Shown in pieces: positions 58,474 through 64,000 of a stretch of 64,000 nucleotides of DNA. The stretch lies in assembly GCF_003858645.1 (NCBI RefSeq), contig NZ_RQJP01000007.1, positions 124,001 through 188,000 on the forward strand, in the 5' to 3' direction. The stretch comes from Larkinella knui (GTDB lineage Bacteria; Bacteroidota; Bacteroidia; Cytophagales; Spirosomataceae). The notes beneath the pieces are model-generated. The model was not told the DNA's origin. It worked only from the letters and a program-made list of their open reading frames with translations, and did no database searches. A program made the translations under genes and the position numbers. How positions within the stretch are numbered: the stretch's first letter is position 1; each line of letters starts with the position of its first letter.

Positions 58474-59533
58474 GAGGGACGGTTTTTTCGACGAGTTGAC
58501 GGATGAGCGGAACCAGGGGAGCCAGGCCTTCTTCCAGCGGCAGAAGCACCGGAATGCCCAGCCGCTCGGCGTATTCCCGCTGAAACTGTCGGGCTTCTTC
58601 CAACGTGCAATCTTCCGTGTTTAAAGCCAGCGCCAGCACCTCTGATCCAAACTTCTGAATGATCTCAATTTCCGATTCTACCGACGGAATAGCGCCCCAA
58701 TGCGCGTCGTAATCGAAATATGTACGCTTGGGCGCGTGCATCAGCACGATGTATTTGGCGTTTCCCGAAACCATAAATTCCAGTCCGCAGGGCCCACTCG
58801 GATTCCGCAGCGACGATTGTCCTTCGATCAGCAGCACGTCGGCACCGGTTTCCTGCCAGCACGAAACGAGGGCGTGTTCAATTTCGCCGGAAATAAAATC
58901 GTTCAGCGTCGAGTCGAAAATAAAACCGTATTTCCCGCCCTGTAGCCAGCCGGTTTGGCCGGTATAAATCATTTGCGCATTCAGGCCCGCAGCCTGGCAG
59001 GCCTGGGTCAGCAGGCGGGTCGTGGTTCGCTTGCCCATGGCGCAGTCCATGCCCAGCACGGCCACGATCGGGGCGGTAATCCTGAAAACGTCGCCCGACC
59101 AGAAATGCAGCTCGGCGCGGGGTTTGGGCTTCCGGATGTCGATCAGCCGGGCGTTGTGTTCAGCCGCGAGTTGCACCATCCGGGGGCGGTCGTTTAGCAA
59201 ATCATGGAGGCCATTGACGATTGACAACCCGTTTTGCAGGCAGTTTTCGATCAACGTCAGCACTTCCGGCGGCAGGATACCACCGGTCGTTGCGACACCC
59301 ACAATGCCGTATTGCACCGGCCCGACCGCAGCCAGAGCTTCTTCCAGAGAAGCAAATACCGGTATTTGCCGGGCTTTTGCATCCAGCACCTCGCCCGCAT
59401 CGCGTCCGGCCGTGGGGGGGTCAATCACGCCGGCAATGGCATACCGTTCACTATCCCGAATAAGTCCGTGAGCGGTTTTTGCATTCGGCGTTGCCAGCAA
59501 GCCGTTGGTTAAAAGAAGAGCACGTTCTTTCAT
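58463..59533 (-). CDS. DUF1611 family protein (DgcN-like)
   Basis: A 356-residue protein. An N-terminal Rossmann-like domain (1-150) is followed by a P-loop domain with GMDCAMGKRTT at 161-171 and the family segments YTGQTGWLQGGKYGFIFDS and IEGQSSLRNPSGPCGLEF. This is the whole DUF1611. From memory, a DUF1611/enolase pair named DgcN/DgcA has been tied to D-glutamate breakdown through an N-acetylated intermediate; I recall only the outline. The gene here is the first of a three-gene operon with the epimerase and a permease. Confidence 0.87.
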   Translation of the reverse strand: MKERALLLTNGLLATPNAKTAHGLIRDSERYAIAGVIDPPTAGRDAGEVLDAKARQIPVFASLEEALAAVGPVQYGIVGVATTGGILPPEVLTLIENCLQNGLSIVNGLHDLLNDRPRMVQLAAEHNARLIDIRKPKPRAELHFWSGDVFRITAPIVAVLGMDCAMGKRTTTRLLTQACQAAGLNAQMIYTGQTGWLQGGKYGFIFDSTLNDFISGEIEHALVSCWQETGADVLLIEGQSSLRNPSGPCGLEFMVSGNAKYIVLMHAPKRTYFDYDAHWGAIPSVESEIEIIQKFGSEVLALALNTEDCTLEEARQFQREYAERLGIPVLLPLEEGLAPLVPLIRQLVEKTVPHAD

Positions 59534-59718
59534 TCTATTTTTTAAGCGTACAGTTCGGCAAATAAAGCGTATTCTGCTTAATCAGTACTAAAATTTCAAC
59601 GCTGGCGGGCTATTCATGAAAAAATAACTGATTATTCCTGTTTTATCTATTATTTATTCCGTGGCCGGTTCTGAAATCCAATCTAACAAAACCGGCGGTT
59701 TCCGAGTCTACTTACCAA

Positions 59719-60043
59719 CCAGCCTGAAAGGCTGTCATCATTAGCCCCGGGTACCACCCGGGGTATGCCGGATGGAGGGTCCGGGTATCGCCCGGGGAAC
59801 GCCGGATGGTGGGATCGGGTATCATCCGGGGAATTCCGGATGGAGGGTCCGGGGATCACCCGGGGAATGCCGGATGGTGGGATCGGGGATCGCCCGGGGT
59901 ATGGAAATCACCCGGGGTTTTGGATATGAATTATTACATTCGGTGTATTGGTAATGGGACCCAACATCCGGCATTCCCCGATCCCAACATCCGGCGTTCC
60001 CCGGGCGATACCCGGGGCTAATGATGACAGCCTTTCAGGCTGG
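59719..60043. repeat. Composite repeat element: 34-bp tandem units within 35-bp inverted ends
   Basis: Perfect 35-base inverted repeats lie at 59719-59753 and 60009-60043; each begins or ends with the small palindrome CAGCCTGAAAGGCTG. Inside the left part are four tandem 34-base units that each start (C/T)CCGGGG, at 59757, 59791, 59825 and 59859, and a shortened unit at 59893. The right part (about 59964-60008) holds inverted copies of the same unit. The centre, 59924-59963, is unique and AT-richer. The right end reaches into the first bases before the exporter gene. The rest of the 532-base gap, 59534-59718 and 60044-60065, holds nothing else I recognise. Confidence 0.92.
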
Positions 60044-60065
60044 TGCGAGTTATAAATTCAGCTTT

Positions 60066-61847
60066 ATGGGCATACTGTGGACCTATTTGAAACCCCACCG
60101 CTGGCTGGTGGTGGTGTCGTTGCTGCTGGCGGGCGTCAGTCAGATTCTGATGATGATCGATCCGTTGATTTTTGGGAAAATCATCGATGAATACGCCACC
60201 AAACCGGCGGTTCGGCCCGAAAACGAGCTGGTCAAAGGCGTGCTATTCTGGCTGTTGATTGCCGTACTGATTGCCACGCTGGCGCGGCTGGCCAAATCGT
60301 TTCAGGAGTATTTCATGCGGCTGGTCGTGCAACGGTTTGGTACGCAGGTCTTTAACGACGGGCTGAAACAAACGCTCCGTTTGTCGTTTCAGGAATTTGA
60401 AGAACAGCGGAGTGGCGAAACCGTGGCGCTGCTGCAAAAAGTACGGACCGACACCGAAAAATTCATCAACGCCTTTATCAATATTCTGTTTTCGTCCATC
60501 GTCGGCATGGGCTTTCTGATCTGGTACGCCATCACCAAACACTGGGCGCTGATTCCTATTTTTTTCGTCGGCATCATCGTTCTGGGCGGTCTAACCGGAC
60601 TGCTCAGCAAGAAAATCAAAACCGTTCAGAAGGCCGTCAACCGGCAAACCGTCAAGCTGGCCGGGGCCATCACCGAATCCCTGCGTAACATCGAACTGGT
60701 TCGGAGTCTGGGACTTACGTTTCCCGAGATCCGGCGCTTGAAGCACTACACGCAGCGAATTTATGACCTTGAAATGGACAAAACGAAGCAGGTCCGGACG
60801 TTGTCGTTTTTGCAGGGCACCACGCTGAACGTGCTGAGACAGTCGATTCTGTTTGCCTTGTTGTGGCTCATTTTCCGGGATGTGCTGACCACCGGCGAAC
60901 TCATTTCGATGCAGTTTATCTCGACGGCAATTTTCGCACCCTTGCAGGATTTGGGCAACATCATCCTGTCGTACCGCGAAGCCGAAGCCTCACTCGGGCT
61001 TTTCGACAATCTGATGCACAAATCCATCGAGCGTCGGCCCGACGATTCCATCGATTTTGGCGTCCTGGAACACCTGCGCTTCGATAAAGTCGTTTTTCGT
61101 CACCAGACGGCCAGCCAGAATGCGATGGACGGTATTTCGTTCGGCGTGGGCATGGGCGAAACCGTCGCTTTCGTGGGACCGTCGGGTTCCGGAAAATCGA
61201 CGCTCGTCAAGCTTTTGCTGGGTTTGTATAAACCGGTTTCGGGTGAAATTTACTTCAATGACGTTCCGGCGAGCCAGATTCGCTACAACCCAATGCGTCG
61301 GCAAATCGGCTTTGTGACGCAGGATACGCAGTTATTTGCCGGTACGATCAAGGAAAACCTGCTGTTCGTGAAACCCGACGCGACCGATGAAGACATCCGC
61401 GACGCCCTCCACAAAGCCTCCTGCGACCAGTTGATTGCGCGTTCCGACAAGGGCATCAATACGGTATTGGGCGAAGGCGGCATGAAACTATCGGGGGGCG
61501 AAAAACAGCGGATTTCCATCGCCCGTGCCCTCATCCGGCACCCCCGGCTATTGATATTCGACGAGGCTACGTCGGCACTGGATTCATTGACGGAGGAAGC
61601 TATTTCGGATACCGTCCGCAGCATTTCGGCCCGGCGCGAGCAAATTACTATTCTGATTGCCCACCGGCTTTCGACCATCATGCACGCCGACACGATCATT
61701 GTGCTGGAAAGAGGCAAAATCGCCGAAACCGGTACGCACGCGGAGTTGCTCGAACAAAAGGGATTGTATTACGCCATGTGGCGGCAGCAGATTGGCGAAC
61801 GGCGGCAGGAACGGGAACCGGACGTCGGGGCCGTGTCGGCGGTTTAA
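60066..61847 (+). CDS. ABC exporter, membrane and ATPase domains fused
   Basis: A 593-residue half-transporter. Six membrane segments occupy residues about 15-300. The ATPase domain has Walker A GPSGSGKST (about 369), Q-loop VTQDTQLF, signature LSGGEKQR (about 475), Walker B LLIFDEATSALDS and H-loop AHRLST. I start it at the ATG at 60066 (MGILWTYLKPHRWLV); an open frame of 15 more codons upstream lies wholly in the repeat end and is not conserved sequence. It should work as a homodimer exporting lipids, peptides or drugs. It is a single gene. Confidence 0.9.
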   Translation: MGILWTYLKPHRWLVVVSLLLAGVSQILMMIDPLIFGKIIDEYATKPAVRPENELVKGVLFWLLIAVLIATLARLAKSFQEYFMRLVVQRFGTQVFNDGLKQTLRLSFQEFEEQRSGETVALLQKVRTDTEKFINAFINILFSSIVGMGFLIWYAITKHWALIPIFFVGIIVLGGLTGLLSKKIKTVQKAVNRQTVKLAGAITESLRNIELVRSLGLTFPEIRRLKHYTQRIYDLEMDKTKQVRTLSFLQGTTLNVLRQSILFALLWLIFRDVLTTGELISMQFISTAIFAPLQDLGNIILSYREAEASLGLFDNLMHKSIERRPDDSIDFGVLEHLRFDKVVFRHQTASQNAMDGISFGVGMGETVAFVGPSGSGKSTLVKLLLGLYKPVSGEIYFNDVPASQIRYNPMRRQIGFVTQDTQLFAGTIKENLLFVKPDATDEDIRDALHKASCDQLIARSDKGINTVLGEGGMKLSGGEKQRISIARALIRHPRLLIFDEATSALDSLTEEAISDTVRSISARREQITILIAHRLSTIMHADTIIVLERGKIAETGTHAELLEQKGLYYAMWRQQIGERRQEREPDVGAVSAV

Positions 61848-61898
61848 TCGCTCCACCGCAGGAAGTGGGAAGTTCTCATCTGCATAGAGCGCAGCCAT
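61844..61898 (-). pseudogene. DUF5615 (PIN-like) toxin remnant
   Basis: Reading the minus strand from the ATG at 61896-61898 gives MAALYADENFPLPAVERL, the start of DUF5615 proteins (family form xxxLADENFPxPxVExL). The homology stops after 18 residues, at the stop codon of the ABC exporter gene; the frame continues but the sequence is that gene's reverse strand. The start overlaps the stop of the upstream antitoxin remnant (TGATG), as in intact pairs. The gene was evidently cut away at this junction. Confidence 0.75.
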
Positions 61899-62141
61899 CA
61901 GGCTTGCTCATTTTCAGCAATCTTCCGTTCGATTTCGTCGCGATGGGTTCTGACTCGGGCTGCTTTCAATGCCGGGAAAGGTATCGCTTAAATCCTGAAT
62001 AATCCATTGCAGGATCTCGGCCTTTTCGGCACGGGACATGCGGCTGAGTAATTTTTCGGTTTCTTCGAAAGATACAAAGAAGAAATAACAGGATGAAACC
62101 GCTACGAAGTCTGGACTTTTCGTTTCGGGGCCGTAGTTCAT
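61898..62141 (-). pseudogene. DUF433 antitoxin remnant with internal deletion
   Basis: The minus strand reads TEKLLSRMSRAEKAEILQW then IIQDLSDTFPGIESS, the N-terminal part of DUF433 proteins, and soon afterwards, in another frame, THRDEIERKIAENEQA and a stop at 61898-61900, which is their C-terminus. About 50 residues of the middle, including the GGEPCIxxTRIPVW segment of the family, are missing and the frame is shifted. The upstream start could be the ATG at 62141 or 62039. With the adjacent DUF5615 start this is a dead toxin-antitoxin pair. It occupies most of the 363-base gap 61848-62210. Confidence 0.78.
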
Positions 62142-62147
62142 TAAAAA

Positions 62148-62202
62148 GGAATGATGAATGTAAAAGGGCCGGATCAGGAAACCGCTTTACATTCATCATT
62201 CC
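62148..62202 (-). terminator. 17-bp hairpin after the M1 peptidase gene
   Basis: GGAATGATGAATGTAAA at 62148-62164 is an exact reverse complement of 62186-62202, with a 21-base GC-richer loop. It lies 8 bases beyond the stop codon of the M1 peptidase on the minus strand and is followed on that strand by TTTTTAATG. It may end that transcript. Confidence 0.7.
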
Positions 62203-62210
62203 CTTAACTC

Positions 62211-64000
62211 TTAATTCTTATTCGCTCCTCCCTGCCGGGCCGGTGGCTGCGTACTTTGCTGCTGTTGCTGCATCGGATTCGGTCCCGTTGCGCCCCGGCG
62301 TTGCTCCTGCTGCTTGAACAACTGGAAACGCGTCGGCTTTTGCGCCTGACGCGGGAATGAATTATTGTCGGTATCGATGTCGGCAATTTCCTGGAAGGGG
62401 TCGAGCGTCCATTGCGTCACCTTCTTGCTGGTGGCAATCACCTTGTTGATCTGCACATCGTTGAAACGCCAGATCTCCGCCGGAAAACGTGCCACCGAAT
62501 CCGTACCGTCTTCAAACTGCATCCGCACAATCACCGGCATGGGCAAACCGCCCTTGTTTTTCAGCGTCAGCGTATAGAAGTTGCTCTTTGATTCGAGCGT
62601 CTTGCGTTCGTCGTTCGACAGCGTCGCCAGATAATCCTGGTATTTCTTCCGGTCGGCATCCGTTACGGCGTATGGATCGTAGCGGTTGTAGAAATCCTTC
62701 ATGGTCGAGTCCTTGGCCACTACGGTCTGGTCTTTGGTGGCCGCATCCCGAATTTTGCTCATGGTGTTGGCTCTGGCTTCGGCTTCAGAGCGGGCCAGGG
62801 CTTTTTCGATCTCGGGATTCTGGGTATTGAGCGTAAACCAGGCGACTTCGACCAGATCCTGATCGACGGGCTCGACGCCGTAGAACCAGCCTTTCCAGAA
62901 CCAGTCCAGATCGACGCCCGAGGCATCTTCCATGGTGCGGAAGAAGTCGGCCGGAGTGGGGTTTTTGAAGGCCCACCGGCGCGCATATTCCTTGAAGGCA
63001 TAGTCGAACAACTCGCGACCCATGACGGTTTCGCGCAGGATATTCAGGGCGGCCGCCGGTTTGTCGTAGGCATTGGAGCCAAATTGAATGATGTTGTCCG
63101 ACGACGTCATGATGGGCGACAGCGTGGCCGGGTCCGACTTCATATAGGGCACAATGCGTTGTGGTTCGCCATAGTCGCTCGGGAAATTATAATCCCATTC
63201 TTTCTCGGCCAGGTACTCGCAAAAGCTGTTGAGCCCTTCGTCCATCCACGTCCATTGCCGTTCGTCGGAATTGACGATCATCGGAAAAAAGTTGTGGCCC
63301 ACTTCGTGAATGATCACGCCGATCATCCCGGCTTTGGTGGCTTCGGAATACGTCCCATCCGGTTCGGGCCGCCCGCCGTTGAAGCTGATCATGGGGTATT
63401 CCATGCCGCCATACCGCGTGGCGTGGCACGAAATGGCAACCGGATACGGATACTGAATCGTGCGGTTTCCGTACGAGCGCAGCGTATGTTCCACCGTGCG
63501 GGTCGAGTATTGCTCCCAGAGCGGATTGCCTTCTTTGGGGTAAAACGACATGCTCCAGATTTTCTTTCCGTTGCCGTAGACGTCGGTTTGCATGGCATCC
63601 CAGATGAATTTCCGCGATGACGCAAAGGCGAAATCCCGGACGTTATCGGCTTTGTAAATCCAGGTTTTTTTACCGGTTGGTTTGCCCTTCTCGGCCGCTA
63701 CGGCTTCGTCCTGGGTCACAATTTTGACCGGTGTTTTCGAGGTGGCGGCTTTTTGCAGACGCTGGAATTGCGTCGGGGTCAACACCTGTTTGTAGTTCAG
63801 ACACTCGCCGGTCGACCCCACGATGTGGTCGTTGGGAACGGTGATGGCCACTTTGTAATTTCCGAAAATCAGCGTGAATTCGCCTTGTCCCAGAAACTGC
63901 TTGTTTTGCCAGCCATTCACGTCGTCGTAGGCGCACAAACGCGGAAACCAGTGGGCAATGAAGTAATTCCGGTTGCCGTCTTTCTCGAAATATTCGTAAC
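62211..64000 (-). CDS. M1-family zinc metallopeptidase, 5' part beyond the window
   Basis: The frame is open from the window edge at 64000 to the stop at 62211, giving 595 C-terminal residues; the N-terminus is missing. The zinc site HEVGH (63308-63294) is followed after 18 residues by the third ligand in WMDEGLNSF, the M1 gluzincin spacing HExxH-x18-E. GGMEYPMISF upstream matches the substrate-binding G-x-M-E-N loop, here GGMEYP. The C-terminal part ends in a Gln/Asn-rich low-complexity tail (MQQQQQSTQPPARQGGANKN). Many Bacteroidota M1 proteins like this are exported and cleave N-terminal residues from peptides. The signal peptide cannot be seen here. Confidence 0.92.
   Translation of the reverse strand, partial: YEYFEKDGNRNYFIAHWFPRLCAYDDVNGWQNKQFLGQGEFTLIFGNYKVAITVPNDHIVGSTGECLNYKQVLTPTQFQRLQKAATSKTPVKIVTQDEAVAAEKGKPTGKKTWIYKADNVRDFAFASSRKFIWDAMQTDVYGNGKKIWSMSFYPKEGNPLWEQYSTRTVEHTLRSYGNRTIQYPYPVAISCHATRYGGMEYPMISFNGGRPEPDGTYSEATKAGMIGVIIHEVGHNFFPMIVNSDERQWTWMDEGLNSFCEYLAEKEWDYNFPSDYGEPQRIVPYMKSDPATLSPIMTSSDNIIQFGSNAYDKPAAALNILRETVMGRELFDYAFKEYARRWAFKNPTPADFFRTMEDASGVDLDWFWKGWFYGVEPVDQDLVEVAWFTLNTQNPEIEKALARSEAEARANTMSKIRDAATKDQTVVAKDSTMKDFYNRYDPYAVTDADRKKYQDYLATLSNDERKTLESKSNFYTLTLKNKGGLPMPVIVRMQFEDGTDSVARFPAEIWRFNDVQINKVIATSKKVTQWTLDPFQEIADIDTDNNSFPRQAQKPTRFQLFKQQEQRRGATGPNPMQQQQQSTQPPARQGGANKN

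Noticed and set aside
59757-59910. CRISPR array
   Set aside because: The units are contiguous 34-base tandem repeats without spacers, and no cas genes are near.
59772-60021. Overlapping open frames over the 34-bp tandem repeats with Gly-rich products
   Set aside because: A 34-base unit shifts frame each time, and the products only reflect the repeat; there is no ribosome binding site or conservation.

Overview
The window looks like a chromosomal segment of a Bacteroidota bacterium, most likely order Cytophagales, family Spirosomaceae (Spirosoma or Larkinella type). The support is indirect. It carries a TonB-dependent receptor with a carboxypeptidase-like N-terminal domain, SG(C)/TAC-type lipoproteins, imelysin and DUF4856 proteins, a DUF4421 protein, LytS/LytTR systems, and FtsX-like permeases with the N-terminal 'permease prefix' domain next to a PadR regulator. 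Ribosome binding sites are weak and G+C looks to be slightly above one half. No rRNA, tRNA, CRISPR array, prophage or complete insertion sequence was seen.

Layout. 1-3129: a two-component 'propeller' sensor cut by the window edge, then a [2Fe-2S] ferredoxin with its flavin reductase. 3459-8293: a duplicated beta-helix lipoprotein, a membrane-anchored ankyrin protein, an O-antigen-ligase-like protein and a GNAT acetyltransferase. 8378-13000: a sulfatase that closely resembles animal N-sulfoglucosamine sulfohydrolase, a Crp/Fnr regulator with a perfect Crp-type operator behind it, a SnoaL-like protein, a DUF72 protein and a secreted metallo-beta-lactamase-fold hydrolase. 13407-16322: a four-gene run ending in a LytS kinase and LytTR regulator. 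16431-18542: a GH16 glucanase and a DUF4421 protein. 18715-23186: a light-sensing module of bacteriophytochrome kinase, response regulator and biliverdin-producing heme oxygenase, convergent with a second PAS kinase. 23369-30181: a cupin, a broken DUF1016 nuclease gene, an MFS transporter, a double-thioredoxin protein, an orphan LytS kinase and two exported proteins of unknown function. 30252-32112: an ECF sigma factor overlapping a membrane protein with a barrel-like C-terminus. 32296-38482: an iron-uptake type operon (DUF4856 lipoprotein, imelysin, HTTM/vitamin-K-dependent-carboxylase-like protein, TonB receptor). 38853-40283: a GH125 mannosidase. 40609-51973: a PadR regulator and four tandem FtsX-like permeases. 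52070-59533: an MscS channel, a KAS-III enzyme and a DUF1611 / dipeptide epimerase / amino-acid permease operon. 60066-64000: an ABC exporter, a decayed DUF433/DUF5615 toxin-antitoxin pair and a partial M1 metallopeptidase.

The spacers are unusually rich in long inverted repeats. Some are ordinary terminators. Others are repeated families: CCGGAGGGGC palindromes, GGGAACGCGGAT stems, CTCGCGACACGCGAG palindromes, a 34-bp inverted repeat inserted in frame in a gene, and a 325-bp element of 34-bp tandem units bounded by perfect 35-bp inverted repeats. The three observations I would follow first are the carboxylase-like membrane protein in the imelysin operon, the homogenised prefix domains of the four permeases, and the palindromic elements, including the one that has become protein-coding.
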